64,000 bases of DNA from Streptomyces sp. NBC_00376 (GCF_036077095.1 NZ_CP107960.1:8804001-8868000); one strand, 5' to 3'; positions 7,944-18,364 are shown, counted from the stretch's first letter. Translations and numbers: made by a program. The notes: generated by a model from the sequence alone, not told the origin.

Positions 7944-9647
7944 TCAATCGCGAAGGGTGTCGTGCACGACTTGCCCGTCCACGACGGTGAGGACGACGGG
8001 CATCTCCGGGATGTCGTGGGGGTCGGCGGTGAGCAGGTCTCCGTCGAGGACGCAGAGATCGGCGACCTTGCCCGGCTCCAGGGAGCCCTTCCAGCCGTCG
8101 GCGAAATCCTGCCAGGCCGCGTCGATCGTGTATGTACGGATCGCCTCGGCCAGGCCGATGCACTGCTCGGGGCCGCTGACCCGGCCGGCGGCCTTCGACT
8201 CGCGCAGCAGCATGGTGGCGACGCCCTGGCGCCAGTCCGGGTGCGTGACGGGGGCGTCGGATCCGCTCGCGACCCGCACGCCGGCGTCGATGGCATCGCG
8301 GTAGGGCCATGCGTACGCGGCCCGCTCGGCACCGACGAAGTCTTCCTCCATGTCGGCGACGGTCCACTTGATGGTGGGGTTCATGTTGACGCCGAAGCCG
8401 TGCGCGGCCAGCACCTTCATGCTGTGTGCAGTGAGGAAGTCGCCGTGGATGACGTAGTGGCGGGCGTCGGGTCGCGGGTGCTGGGCCATGGCTGCGGCGA
8501 AGGCGTCCGCGACGGTGTCGCTGGCCCGGTCGCCGGTGACGTGGACGCCCAGTTGGTGCCCGGCGGCGTGGGCATGCCGGATCATGGCGTCGATCTCGGC
8601 GGTCCGCTCGGCGTCGGTCTCGCCACCGACGCACAGGGAGCCGCAGCCGCCGCCGACGTACGGCTCGTGCATCCAGGCCGTCTTGTTGGGGACGATGCCG
8701 TCGGCGAAGATCTTGACCCCGTGGATCGCGAGGCGGCGCGGATCGGCGTCGCCGGACTTGCCGAGGGTGGTGAGGGTGCGGGCGAACTCCTCGGCAGTGC
8801 TCGCCATTCCGGTGGGCAGGAGCAGGACGCCGAGGCGGGCGGTCAGTTCGCCGTCGGCCAGCAGCCGACGGTAGACGTCGAGGGTCTCCGCGCCGAGCGC
8901 GCCCCGCATGATGCCGTCGCCGCCGGGGCCGAGCCCGGGCTCGGTGTAGCTGGTCACACCGAGCCGGGCGAGCGTGGCGAGGGTCGACCGGATCGCGTCG
9001 GTCCGCTCCTGCCGACTGAGCGGCGGCAGCGTGTTGTGGACGAGGGCCTGGGCCCCCTCGTGGAGCAGCCCAGTCGGCTCCCCGGCTTCGTCCACGACGA
9101 TGGCCCCGCCGGGCGGCGGGACGGTGTGCCGGTCGATCCCTATGAGCTCCAGTGCCTTGGAGTTGACCCAGGTGGCGTGCCCGGAGAAGGAGTAAAGGAC
9201 GACTGGGTGGTCCGGGCTCACGGCGTCGAGGTCGCGCCGCGAGGGCAGCCGCGACGGATCGGAGACGCACTCGTCCAGGTAACCGGGATCCCAGCCGTGC
9301 CCCGTGATCCACTTCCCGCCCGGAACCCGTCCGGCGGCCTCTCGTACCGCCTCGGCCACGTCCACGAGGGAGGACACGGCGGGATGGCCGAGGGCGAGGG
9401 AGAGCGGCGGCGTCGACATGCCGAAGGCGCATCCGTGCAGATGGGAATCGTTGATACCGGGAAGCAGCGTCGCCCCCCGCAGGTCGACGACGCGGGTGCC
9501 GGGTCCGACGAGCGGCGCGACGTCGTCCCGCCCACCGACGGCACTGATGACCCCACCGGTCACCGCCAGGGCCGAGGCGACGGAGAACTTCGCATCGACC
9601 GTGACCACCCGCCCGCCGAGAAACACCAGATCCGCATACGTGTCCAC
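7944..9647 (-). CDS. Amidohydrolase, YtcJ-like
   Basis: 567-residue metal-dependent amidohydrolase of the Amidohydro_3/YtcJ group. The first metal motif DSHLHG is at residues about 69-74; later conserved elements include HGVKIFADG, GVHVTGDRA with a metal-binding His, YVIHGDFL, ASGSDAPVTHPDWRQG with the catalytic Asp, and a C-terminal LEPGKVADLCVLDGDLL typical of the composite beta-sandwich. The substrate is unknown; relatives hydrolyse exocyclic amides or formamide-like bonds. Start GTG 9647 is preceded by GAAAGGACC. Confidence 0.9.
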   Translation of the reverse strand: MDTYADLVFLGGRVVTVDAKFSVASALAVTGGVISAVGGRDDVAPLVGPGTRVVDLRGATLLPGINDSHLHGCAFGMSTPPLSLALGHPAVSSLVDVAEAVREAAGRVPGGKWITGHGWDPGYLDECVSDPSRLPSRRDLDAVSPDHPVVLYSFSGHATWVNSKALELIGIDRHTVPPPGGAIVVDEAGEPTGLLHEGAQALVHNTLPPLSRQERTDAIRSTLATLARLGVTSYTEPGLGPGGDGIMRGALGAETLDVYRRLLADGELTARLGVLLLPTGMASTAEEFARTLTTLGKSGDADPRRLAIHGVKIFADGIVPNKTAWMHEPYVGGGCGSLCVGGETDAERTAEIDAMIRHAHAAGHQLGVHVTGDRASDTVADAFAAAMAQHPRPDARHYVIHGDFLTAHSMKVLAAHGFGVNMNPTIKWTVADMEEDFVGAERAAYAWPYRDAIDAGVRVASGSDAPVTHPDWRQGVATMLLRESKAAGRVSGPEQCIGLAEAIRTYTIDAAWQDFADGWKGSLEPGKVADLCVLDGDLLTADPHDIPEMPVVLTVVDGQVVHDTLRD

Positions 9648-10099
9648 AGAAGGTCCTTTCGAAAAATGGGCGCTCCACGGCAACCCTCGAACGATCTCCC
9701 GAGGACTATGGCCACGCCCCTACCCCCCGCGCATCGGTCATCCCACCGATACGCGTTCTCGCAGTGGCAGGCTGACACCTCGTGCTCGGGATCATGTCGG
9801 GCTTCGGGAGGGCATGGGGCGCATCGCGGTTCGCCGTGGGTGACTCGGGCACAGATGTAGGCGGTGGCGGCGAGGCCCGCGGTGTCGTCGGAGACGTAGC
9901 GGAGGCTTGGCCAGCGCGCATGGAGCCCATTCACTGGCTCAAGCAGAACCAACAGCCCCGACCATCAGCAGATGAAGCCACTGCTCGACGCCTACGACGG
10001 CCGAGCCATCGACGCCGAACGCTCCGGTCGCCAACTCACGTGCTCACTCGCCAACTGAAGCGCCACACCGGGGCTCGCAGGCTGTTCGGGGTACGGCCT
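9648..10099. other. Intergenic, no firm gene
   Basis: About 450 bases upstream of the amidohydrolase. On the minus strand around 9740-9952 there is an open stretch with strong G/C at third positions encoding a short cysteine-rich segment (YICARVTHG, CAPCPPEAR, CHCENAYRWDDRC), which may be a small gene or a gene fragment, but no clear start or family could be recognised. Confidence 0.35.
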
Positions 10100-10615
10100 C
10101 TACAGCTCGAAGTCCAGGTACAGCACGTCGTTGATCTGGACTTCCTGCAGGGAGCCGGCGCGGCGGCCGCCGTCCCTGGAAGTGGATCTCCTTGAGCGCT
10201 TCGGCGGCGAGCTCGCGCAGCCGGCCCTCGTTGGCACCCTGTTCCTGGGCGTCGAAGAGGCGGGCGGCGTGCTGGGGAGAGAGGGCCACGGTGAGGTGGG
10301 TGAGGTGCCGGATGCGGTCCTCGTCCGTCGTGTCCATCGGTACTCCGGCGTAGCCGAGGCGGGCGTGGACGTCGATGACGATGCCGCCGGTCGTCGCAGC
10401 CCTTCCCTGTGCATTGGCCCGGATCTGCGGCTGCCACCGCTTCTTCACCTCGCGCTCCAGGCGCGCGGCGACGTCGGTGCGGGGCTTCTTGATCTGGTCC
10501 TTCAGGTAGCGCTCGACGGCGCGCCGGGAGACCCGCAGCATCGGGGCGAGGCGACCTCCTTGGTGCCCTTGAACTGCTTGACCAGGTACCGCATCTGCGC
10601 GCCGACACGATCACC
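10100..10615 (-). pseudogene. Telomere terminal-protein (Tpg-like) remnant
   Basis: Reading three frames in order gives AQMRYLVKQFKGTKEVA, then MLRVSRRAVERYLKDQIKKP with EREVKKRWQPQIRA and GIVIDVHARLGYAG, then DGGRRAGSLQEVQINDVLYL at the C-terminus. This is the order and content of the Streptomyces telomere-associated terminal protein Tpg, which caps the 5' ends of linear replicons and has an HTH-like DNA-binding part. Two frameshifts and a missing N-terminus make it non-functional. Its presence suggests contact with a linear plasmid or chromosome end. Confidence 0.7.
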
Positions 10616-10617
10616 GC

Positions 10618-11490
10618 ATGCTCATCACACCGAGCCCCGGCGCAGACTGGAAGAACATCCGACAGCCCTCAGCAGCGTCCACACCACGGCGATGAACCTG
10701 CAGCGGCCGTACGACAGTGCCTTCGAGGGGCTGCTGACGTATCTGGAGTGGGCCATAGAGTCCGCGCGGATGCTGCGCTCCCAGATCAGCAACCGGGACC
10801 TCGACCAGCTCGTGTCCACCGACCGCTACCGGGCGCTGCAGGGCAGCTGCGGCACGCTCGCCGGGACCGCCCAGCGACGCCTCGTGAACGGCCTGGTCCA
10901 ACTTGAGGCCGCCGAACGGATCGAGGCGTTCGAGGCGGCCGTGGCCGCCCTGGATACGCGGATCGGCCGGCGGAGCCAGCGGGAGGTGTTCGTCGTGGCC
11001 GACTCCAGCTTCTGCATCCAGAACGAGGTGAAGCTGGCCGACGTCGACCTGCACGAGGTGCTCGACACGCCGCGCCGGCAGTTCGTGCGCCTGCTGTTCC
11101 CAATCGTGGTGGTCGACGAGCTGGACGACCTCAAGGACGCAGGCAAGCAGCGGGCCCGCTGGCGTGCCTCCCACCCGCTCGGTCTCCTCGACGGGGTCCT
11201 CAACGGCAGCACCCACGGGCTCCTGCATGAGGGGGAGCAACACCGTTCAGGACGGCGAGACCTGCAGCAGGGTCAACGTGGAGATCGTCCTCGATCCCCC
11301 CGGCCACGTGCGCCTGGACCGTCCCGATATCGAGATCATCGACCGGACGGTGGCCCTCCAGGACCCGACCGGCCGCGACGTTCAGTTACTGACGTGCGAT
11401 GCAAGTCAGCACACCCGGGGCCGGGCCGCCGGGCTGCAGGTGACCAAGGTGGCGACGAAGGACCCCGGGGACGATCCGGACTGGTCGGCC
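10618..11490 (+). pseudogene. PIN-domain protein, frameshifted
   Basis: The main frame (about 10690-11235) encodes LTYLEWAIESARML, VFVVADSSFCIQN and RLLFPIVVVDELDDLKDAG, the acidic motifs of a PIN-type ribonuclease fold. The first codons from ATG 10618 (MLITPSPGADWKNIRQ) are in another frame, and the C-terminal part (VNVEIVLDPPGHVRL, IEIIDRTVALQ, DVQLLTCD) is in the third. At least two frameshifts are therefore needed to restore one protein of about 290 residues. The start lies back to back with the Tpg-like remnant. Activity is unlikely. Confidence 0.7.
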
Positions 11491-11499
11491 CCGAACACG

Positions 11500-12132
11500 A
11501 CTGGTGAAGATGCGGGCCTGGCTGGAGCGGGCCCACGCACCCCGACCGGCCCCCTCCTCGGATTCCCGTGCCTGCCTGAGCGATCCCGACTCCCGGCTGA
11601 TTCCCGGCAAACGCGGTGGCTACCTGCAGGGATACAACATCCAGATAGTGTGCGCCCGCCGTCAATTCTTGCTGGCCATCGAAGCGCACGACAATCCCTC
11701 GGACAGGACCGCCCTCGTTCCGATGGTGAAGAAGACCCAGCACAATCACCAGGCCGCACGGCTCCCTGGCGACATCCAACTCTGGCTCGTTGACAGCGGG
11801 TACGCTTCCGCCGCGTCCTTCGAGGCCCTCGCTGACCTCCCGCCACTGGTCTCGGTCACCAGCGATGCTGACCAGGCAGGCTTTCCCGCGAAACGTCAGC
11901 AGGCCCCTGCCGGCCAGCAGGGCATGGCGGCCCGCCTTGCCACCCCAACGGGACGGCCCAGTACCGTCAACGCAGTGCACTGGTCGAGCCGGGATTCGCC
12001 CAGATCTTCCAACGGTTCGGACGACACCTCAACTACCGCGGCCGCCAGGCGGTGGACGCCGAGATCAAGCTCCTCGGCACGGTGCACAACCTCAACAAGC
12101 TCATCAATCACACGCCCAAGAATCTGTCTTGA
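11500..12132 (+). pseudogene. IS1182-like transposase remnant
   Basis: The C-terminal half of a DDE transposase: LSDPDSRLIPGKRGGYLQGY, FLLAIEAHDNPSDRTALVP, LWLVDSGYASAASFEALADL with the catalytic Asp, then, after a frameshift near 11950, SALVEPGFAQIFQRFGRHLN and LGTVHNLNKLINHTPKNLS. The N-terminal half is missing. The family assignment (IS1182 type) is from the DPDSR and GYLQGYN motifs. Confidence 0.7.
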
Positions 12133-12159
12133 CCTTCACGGGGCAGGAGCCGTGCGACA

Positions 12160-12316
12160 GCCTCTGCACTGCCCGGCCCGTGCGCCGAAACCATCGCGGT
12201 CAGGCCCCGGTCGCCCGCTCGGCTCGAAGAACAAGCAGCCCGCCACCCGCTACGACGTGGGCAAGACCGTCAGACGCCCGGGCGCCCTGATCGAACGTGA
12301 TCAAGCCCGGCTGTGA
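12160..12316 (+). pseudogene. IS701/IS4-like transposase C-terminal tail
   Basis: About 50 codons matching the C-terminal tail of the transposase at 13740-14862: both contain a GPGRP-GS-NKQ segment followed by ATRYDVGKTV or ATRHDVGKTV and end in ARL or ARRG. It is a truncated second copy with no other part nearby. Confidence 0.65.
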
Positions 12317-12362
12317 GGCCATGATCTGGGTCTGTCAGCGGCGCCGGGCAGAATGCACTCCC

Positions 12363-12785
12363 GTGAGCCTCCACTACGAACTCGTCTTCACGTGCTTCCT
12401 CCGGGACGACACGCCCGACACGGTCCTGGCAGCCCTGCGATGGCACCTCGGCCTGGCCCCCGAGCGTCCAGCAGAGCTCGACGCGGAGGAGCACTCGTAT
12501 CCACTGCTCTCCCCGGATCCGGACAGTCGCCTGCCAGGAGGCGATTTTGTATCCCTACTACGCCAGTCGCGAGGCTTCACCCCCGGTGGTGAGCTCCACG
12601 CATGGGGACTGTTCAGCCGCAACCTCTGGCTCGACGACATGATGGGTGACCTCTACACCGTCCTGGACCTGCTCGCACCCCACGTCGAAGAACCTGGCTA
12701 CAGCGGGTACTTCCGGGAGGAGTTCGACACCGAGCCGACCGTCTTCACGTTCCGAGACGGCACCTTCGGGCCACTGAAACTCTGA
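12363..12785 (+). CDS. Hypothetical protein
   Basis: 140-residue soluble protein of no recognised family, rich in aromatic residues and prolines (FTPGGELHAWGLFSRNLWLDD, split here as FTPGGELHAWGLF and SRNLWLDDMMGDLYTV). Codon use is typical of high-GC genes throughout. Start GTG 12363 gives the conserved-looking SLHYELVFTCFLRDD N-terminus; ATG 12321 is an alternative. It stands between two IS remnants, so it may have arrived with them or be a survivor of the original locus. Confidence 0.6.
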   Translation: MSLHYELVFTCFLRDDTPDTVLAALRWHLGLAPERPAELDAEEHSYPLLSPDPDSRLPGGDFVSLLRQSRGFTPGGELHAWGLFSRNLWLDDMMGDLYTVLDLLAPHVEEPGYSGYFREEFDTEPTVFTFRDGTFGPLKL

Positions 12786-12823
12786 ATCCAGTTCAGTCCC
12801 TGAACACCGAAAGGGTTAAAGAA

Positions 12824-13735
12824 CAAGCTGAGAGGTCGTTTTCTCCCAGTGTTTTATCCCGGGATCTGCTGTTTGGTCTGCGGTGTCGGGTCGCGCCAGG
12901 AGATGGTGGCTTCGTCGGTGAGGCGGCGGGCCATGAGGTCGGTCATGGCGAGGTGGATCATGGCTTCGGAGCGTGTGGGCAGGGTCTCGTAGTCGCGGGC
13001 CAGGCGGCGGTGGAGCATGAGCCAGCCATAGGTCCGCTCGACCGCCCATCGCTTCGGTATGGGGGTGAAGCCCCTGGTTCCGGGGGTGCGGGCGGTGATC
13101 TCCATGTCGATACCGGGTGCGGCTGCGTGTTCCACGAGGTGCCGGCGGTAGCCGCCATCGGCCCAGACCTTGCGGATGCCGGGGTGTTCGGCGGAGACCT
13201 GGTCGAGCAGTCGGGTGCCGGCCGCGGAGTCCTGCACGCTTGCCGCGGTGACCAGCACCGCGAGCAGGAGGCCGATGGTGTCGACGACGATGCTCCGCTT
13301 CCGTCCGACGATCTTCTTCCCGGCGTCGACGCCCTGGCCGGAGGCGGGGACGCTGGTGGAGGTCTTGACGCTCTGCGCGTCGATCATGCAGGCCGACGGT
13401 TCGGCGTCCCGTCCTTCCTTCTGCCGCAACAGTTGCCTGAGCAGGCCGTTGAGCTGGGCGAACACGCCTTCTTGCTGCCACTTCGCAAAGTATCCGTAGA
13501 CCGTGTTCCAGGGCGGGAAGTCGTGTGGGAGGCAGCGCCACTGCACGCCGGTGCGGTCCACGTACAAGATCGCGTCCATGATCTCGCGCAGGTCGTGCTC
13601 GGGTGGCCGGCCGAAGTCCAGTGCCCTGCCCCGGCGTTCGAACCGCCAGGCGGCAAGAGCCGGCTCGATCAGCTCCCAGCGAGCATCGGACAGATCACTC
13701 GGGTACGGACGTCGCGCAGACATGCTCCCGGCGTA
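12824..13735 (-). mobile_element. IS5-family element
   Basis: The left boundary at CAAGCTGAGAGG is set by comparison with a second, truncated copy starting at 14867. The right boundary is near 13735, where the sequence passes directly into a truncated transposase gene; no matching inverted repeat was found there, so the right terminus may be missing. Confidence 0.65.
12854..13723 (-). CDS. IS5-family transposase
   Basis: 289-residue DDE transposase with an intact frame. The N-terminal DUF4096-type part shows YPSDLSDARWELIEPALAAW and VQWRCLPHDFPPWNTVYGYF; the catalytic part has MIDAQSVKTS (first Asp), KVWADGGYRRHL (second Asp) and WAVERTYGWLMLHRRLARDY (Glu). Start ATG 13723 matches family length. 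Confidence 0.9.
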   Translation of the reverse strand: MSARRPYPSDLSDARWELIEPALAAWRFERRGRALDFGRPPEHDLREIMDAILYVDRTGVQWRCLPHDFPPWNTVYGYFAKWQQEGVFAQLNGLLRQLLRQKEGRDAEPSACMIDAQSVKTSTSVPASGQGVDAGKKIVGRKRSIVVDTIGLLLAVLVTAASVQDSAAGTRLLDQVSAEHPGIRKVWADGGYRRHLVEHAAAPGIDMEITARTPGTRGFTPIPKRWAVERTYGWLMLHRRLARDYETLPTRSEAMIHLAMTDLMARRLTDEATISWRDPTPQTKQQIPG

Positions 13736-13739
13736 CCGC

Positions 13740-14862
13740 TCCGGACCGAGTGCGCCCAGGCGCACGGCAACAGCGACGCAAGCACGCCCCCCGAGGACTG
13801 GACATCCTGGGAAGAGACAGGAACGGCTGGCCGTACTCCTTCGTCGCCGCCCTGGAGGCCGGCCGCACCTCCTGGGTCGCGCTGCTGGACGCTGTGCGCC
13901 TCGGGCCGGCCGACGACTCAACCACCGTCACCGCCGCCCAACTGCGTGATGTCGTCGAGCGGTTGACACAGGCCGGACACTGGCAGCCCGGCGATCCCAA
14001 GGTCCTGATCACGATGGACTCCGGCTACGACGTCGCCTACCTCTCCCACGCTCTCGCGGACCTGCCGGTCGTCCTGGTCGGACGCCTGCGCTCGGACCGC
14101 GTCATGCTCCGCGACCCCGGCCCCGCCCGCTCCGGGCCGAAGGGCGGACGGCCGCGTCGGCACGGTGGCGTCCTCACCTTCGCGAAGCCCGAGAGCTGGC
14201 ATCAGCCCGAGGTCGCCACGCTCACGGGCACCACCCGCTACGGCACCGCCGAGGCGATCGCATGGGACCGGATGCATCCCAGGCTCACCCACCGCGGCCC
14301 CTGGCTGGACCACGCCGACGAAGAACTCCCCATTCTGCACGGGACGTTGGTGCGGCTGAAGGTCGAGCGCCTGCCAGGCGACCGGGACCCAAAACCGGTC
14401 TGGCTGTGGTGCTCGGCCACCGCTGCCACCGGCGCGGACGTGAACCGCTGGTGGCAGTCGTTCCTCCGCAGATTCGACCTGGAGCACACCTTCAGGCTCC
14501 TGAAGCAGACGCTCGGCTGGACCGCCCCGAAGATCCGCCACGCCGACAGCGCCGACCTGTGGACCTGGCTCATCATCGTCGCCCACACCCAACTCCGCCT
14601 TGCCCGGCCGCTGGCCGAGGACCTCCGCCGCCCCTGGGAGCGGCCCGCCGAGCCCCGCCGCCTCACCCCTGCCCGGGTGCGGCGGGGGTTTCGCAACATC
14701 CGCCCGACTACCGCTCGCCCAGCGGCAGCACCGAAACCGTCCAAGCCAGGCCCGGGACGGCCTCCCGGCTCGAGGAACAAGCAGCGGGCCACACGTCACG
14801 ACGTCGGAAAGACGGTCAAACGCGCCGAATCGATCAAGGAACACCAAGCCCGACGAGGATAA
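13740..14862 (+). pseudogene. IS701/IS4-like transposase, 5' truncated
   Basis: About 355 codons of a DDE transposase beginning inside the protein at DRNGWPYSFVAALEAGRTSW. Visible motifs include ITMDSGYDVAYLSHAL (Asp), LVGRLRSDRV, RRFDLEHTFRLLKQTLGW (Glu in the YREMK-like position) and the proline-rich tail KPGPGRPPGSRNKQ. Roughly 100 N-terminal codons are missing where the IS5 element abuts, so it is not expected to be expressed as an active enzyme although the remaining frame is open. Confidence 0.75.
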
Positions 14863-14866
14863 ATTC

Positions 14867-15118
14867 CAAGCTAAGAGGTCGTCTTCTCCCAGTGTTTTAT
14901 CCCGGGATCTACTGTTTGGTCTGTGGTGTCGGGTCGCGCCAGGAGATGGTGGCTTCGTTGGTGAGGCGGCGGGCCATGAGGTCGGTCATGGCGAGGTGGA
15001 TCATGGCTTCGGAGCGTGTGGGCAGGGTTTCGTAGTCGCGGGCCAGGCGGCGGTGGAGCATGAGCCAGCCATAGGTCCGCTCGACCGCCCATCGCTTCGG
15101 AATGGGGATGAAGCCCCC
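14867..15118 (-). mobile_element. IS5 fragment, second copy
   Basis: 252 bases nearly identical to 12824-13075, the end of the intact IS5 element that encodes the transposase C-terminus. The copy stops abruptly at GAAGCCCC, where an ISAzo13-like fragment begins. With 12824-13735 it flanks the truncated transposase in direct orientation. Confidence 0.85.
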
Positions 15119-15370
15119 GATTCCGCCTGGACGAGCGGCAGCGCCGTCTACTGATGGGCGCTGAGGCTCGAATTCTGGGACGCGGCGGGATCCGGGCCGT
15201 CGCGCAGGCGGCCGAGGTCAGCGAGACCACCCTCCGCAAGGGTGTTGACGAGTTGGAAGCGGGGGCGGAACCGCTGGGTCGGGTCCGCCGTCCCGGTGGC
15301 GGGTGCAAGCGGGCAGTCGAGGCAGATCCGGGACTGCGGCCCGCGCTGTTGGCGCTGGTCGAGCCGGACG
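15119..15370 (+). pseudogene. ISAzo13-like transposase N-terminal fragment
   Basis: About 80 codons reading LDERQRRLLMGAEARILG, GGIRAVAQAAEVSETTL, EPLGRVRRPGGGCKRAV and LRPALLALVEPD, the N-terminal HTH region of ISAzo13-family transposases. The rest is absent. The next 90 bases on the opposite strand encode a short unidentified tail (KFVSDATAKDWLLRNEHDD). Confidence 0.6.
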
Positions 15371-15466
15371 CGTCACGGCGTCGTCGTGCTCGTTGCGCAG
15401 CAGCCAGTCCTTCGCGGTCGCGTCGCTCACGAACTTGTAACCTGTCCCAGAACCGAGAGACCGCCG

Positions 15467-16819
15467 TCACGGCTTCATTTTGTCGGCCTCCCGGACTTCG
15501 TGGAGGTGGATGAGAATGTCGAAGGATTTGGCGATCGCGATGTCGCGCGGCTCGGCGGGGAACTGGGTGCCGAGATTGAGCGTGGGCCGTGCGGTGTTCA
15601 GCCAGGAGCGTGTGGGGGCCGGGGAGTGGCGGACGTCGAGGTAGAAGTCCCGGTAGCGGACCTGGTCGAGGATGTGTTCGTTCCTGCCGGGGCCGGCGGA
15701 TCCCACGGTGAACTTCTTCCAGTCACCGCCGAGGGCGGCGTCCTTCGAGAGGAAGGAACCCTGGTTGAAGGTGAAGCCGATGGGGAGATAGTTCTTGCCC
15801 ATGGTGTCGCGCAGGAATGAGCCCTGTGTCTTGGGATACATCTCGGGGTCGCCTGCAAGGTAGCCTACGTGGTCGTTGTGTGCGGACAGCAACACCTTGC
15901 CGCCGGTCTCGCGCTGCCACCAGGTGACGTTCTGGGCCATCACCTCGTCGCGGAAGCGCTGCGAGGCGGCCACCGAGTCGGGGTTGGTGATGTCCATCGT
16001 GAGGAATTTGGTGGTCTGGGCGATCGACCGGGCGTTCTGCTCGGCCCACACGAACTCCTCTTCCTCAGAGCCCTCTTGGCCACTGACAAGTTCCAGGGCC
16101 TGCTGTGCCTTGGCGGCGAGCTGCTGTCGTTCCGCGAGCGGCTTGCCCAGGTAGGCGAAGACGTCATCGATGGGGCGCAGGCCGGCGTAGAGCCCGTTGA
16201 GCCGCGGCAGAACCGCTGGGTGGTTGCGCTGTACGTAGCTGGTCACCCGGCCGAAGAACTCGTCGCTCAGTGTGGGAGCGCCGACGTCGTTGCCCATGAA
16301 GTGGACGGTGCGGTTGGGGTGGCTGCGGTTGAAATCACGCATCCACTCGATAAGGCTCACGAACTCCTCTCGTTCCCAGGGAGAGCTGCCCAGTGCCTCC
16401 TTGGCGATCTTGCGGACGTCTCCCTTTCCGGTCTGGAGATATTCGTTGATCTGGAGCCCTGAGGACCAGCTCATCTCCAGAGAGAAAGTGGTGAAACCCT
16501 TCTTCTCCACGAGGTGGCGGAAGACCCGTTCCTTCATGGTGAAGAACTCGTGGGAGCCGTGAGTGGCCTCTCCGAGACCGACCACCGTGGCGTCGCCGAT
16601 CATCGAGTCCAGGGCTCGCAGGTCGGCCGTGTTTCCCCCGGGCTCCGTCGAGCGCAGCGGGTGTGCCGCCCGCTCCAGCGCGCGGACCACGTTCTGCTTC
16701 TTCTCAGGCACGTCGGCCTGTGCTGCCTGGACCGCCACAGGAACGAGGACCGCCCCTATCGCGGCCACTGCGGTAGCCAGCAGTCCCCGTCGGCTGATTT
16801 TCTTCCGGCGCCTATTCAT
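15467..16819 (-). CDS. Erythromycin-esterase family protein, Tat-exported
   Basis: 450 residues. The N-terminus has a twin-arginine signal (KKISRRGLLATAVAAIGAVL). The mature part matches the erythromycin esterase (Ere)/succinoglycan biosynthesis family: VVGLGEATHGSHEFF with the catalytic-region Glu and His at about residues 81-94, FSLEMSW, HFMGNDVGA, and KVLLSAHNDHVGY with a conserved His. Ere enzymes open the macrolactone of 14-membered macrolides; this secreted homologue may act on another ester, so resistance is not assured. AAGGGG lies nine bases before the ATG, and the upstream 60 bases are unusually AT-rich, a probable promoter. It sits between two IS blocks. Confidence 0.85.
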   Translation of the reverse strand: MNRRRKKISRRGLLATAVAAIGAVLVPVAVQAAQADVPEKKQNVVRALERAAHPLRSTEPGGNTADLRALDSMIGDATVVGLGEATHGSHEFFTMKERVFRHLVEKKGFTTFSLEMSWSSGLQINEYLQTGKGDVRKIAKEALGSSPWEREEFVSLIEWMRDFNRSHPNRTVHFMGNDVGAPTLSDEFFGRVTSYVQRNHPAVLPRLNGLYAGLRPIDDVFAYLGKPLAERQQLAAKAQQALELVSGQEGSEEEEFVWAEQNARSIAQTTKFLTMDITNPDSVAASQRFRDEVMAQNVTWWQRETGGKVLLSAHNDHVGYLAGDPEMYPKTQGSFLRDTMGKNYLPIGFTFNQGSFLSKDAALGGDWKKFTVGSAGPGRNEHILDQVRYRDFYLDVRHSPAPTRSWLNTARPTLNLGTQFPAEPRDIAIAKSFDILIHLHEVREADKMKP

Positions 16820-17039
16820 ACTTTTACCCCTTAATTTACTTTCTTCGGCTTGAGAGAATCCTCGCCCTCGATTCCATGGTCACGAAAGGGAGTCTGCTCC
16901 CGAATGTTCCGGGGGGTACCCCCACCACCGGAGGTACAGCGGACTGCACGGACAGACGTCGTCGCCTTCTCTGGCGCTGTTCTGGAACACGGGGAGTGTC
17001 TAATCAACGGCGGATCTGCTGATCAAGGAGAGACGCCAG

Positions 17040-18334
17040 GTGAGCGGGACAGTGATCGAGCACGATTCCGTCGAGGAGCCGGGCGGTGGTGCGGTGCCGT
17101 CGGCCGCATCGGACGAACAGCTCGTCGCGATGCTGGTCGACCGGGCCCGCAACGAGGGCCTGCAGCTGACCGGTGAGGGTGGGCTGCTGCAGCAGCTGAC
17201 CAAGCGGGTGGTGGAGTCGGCCCTGGAGGGCGAGATCACCGACCATGTCGGCTACGAAAAGCACGATCCGGCCGGGAAGAACAGCGGCGACAGCCGCAAC
17301 GGAACTCGTGCGAAAACCGTGCTGACCGACGTCGGCCCGGTCGAGGTCAGGGTGCCCCGGGACACCGCCGGCAGCTTCGAGCCGCAGATCGTCAAGAGGC
17401 GGCAGCGCCGCCTGTCCGGCGTGGACGAAAGGGTGCTCTCCCTGTCCGCGAAGGGCCTCACCCACGGGGAGATCTCCGCGCACCTGGCCGAGGTCTACGG
17501 GGCGGAGGTGTCCAAGCAGACCATCTCCACGATCACCGACAAGGTGATGGAGGGGATGACCGAATGGCAGAACCGGCCACTCGACCGTGTCCATCCGGTT
17601 CTGTTCGTGGACGCCATCAACGTCGAGATCAGGGATGGGCAGGTCGCGAACCGGCCGGTCTACGTCGTGATGGCGGTGACCGTCGAAGGCACCCGGGACA
17701 TCCCGGGATCTGGGCCGGCGACGGTGGTGAGGGCGCCGAGTACTGGCTGCACGTGTTCACCGGGCTGAAGAACCGCGGCCTGGACGATGTGCTCATGCTC
17801 GTCTGCGATGTCCTCAAGGGCCTGCCCGAGGCGGTGGAGGCCGTTTGGCCTCGAACGACTGTCCAGACCTGCGTGGTTCACCTCCTGCGCAACAGCTTCC
17901 GTCACGCGGCCCGCCAGGACCGGGACAAGGTCGCCAAGGCCCTCAAGCCCGTCTGCACCGCACCCAACGAAGACGCGGCGGCAGAGCGGTTCGGGGAGTT
18001 CCAGGAAGCCTGGGGCCGGAAGTATCCGGCGATCATCAAGCTGTGGGAGAACGCCTGGGCCGAGTTCGTGCCCTTCCTCTCCTTCGACGTCGAGATCCGA
18101 AAGGTCATCTGCTCGACGAACGCGATCGAGTCCGTGAACGCCCGCATACGCAAGGCCGTACGGGCCCGCGGACACTTCCCCAACGAGGCCGCCGCCCTCA
18201 AGTGCGTCTACATGGCGCTGATGAGCCTGGACCCGACGGGGAAGGGCCGCAAGAGGTGGGCCATGCGCTGGAAGGCACCCCTCAACGCGTTCCAGATCAC
18301 CTTCGAGGGCCGGCTCACCCCGGCCAACAACTGA
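17040..18334 (+). pseudogene. IS256-family transposase, frameshifted
   Basis: Mutator-type DDE transposase of about 430 codons. The first frame holds LQLTGEGGLLQQLTKRVVES, KTVLTDVGPVEVRVPRD and HPVLFVDAINVEIRDGQVAN with the first Asp; the second frame continues from about 17705 with EYWLHVFTGLKNRGLDDVL, VQTCVVHLLRNS and ICSTNAIESVNARIRKAV with the catalytic Glu. One base is missing at about 17700 (GACATCCCGGGATC where the family has a CTGGGG run). GTG 17040 is preceded by AAGGAG. Otherwise complete. Confidence 0.9.
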
Positions 18335-18364
18335 ACCTCAACAACCAAGATCAGCCGTTAAATT

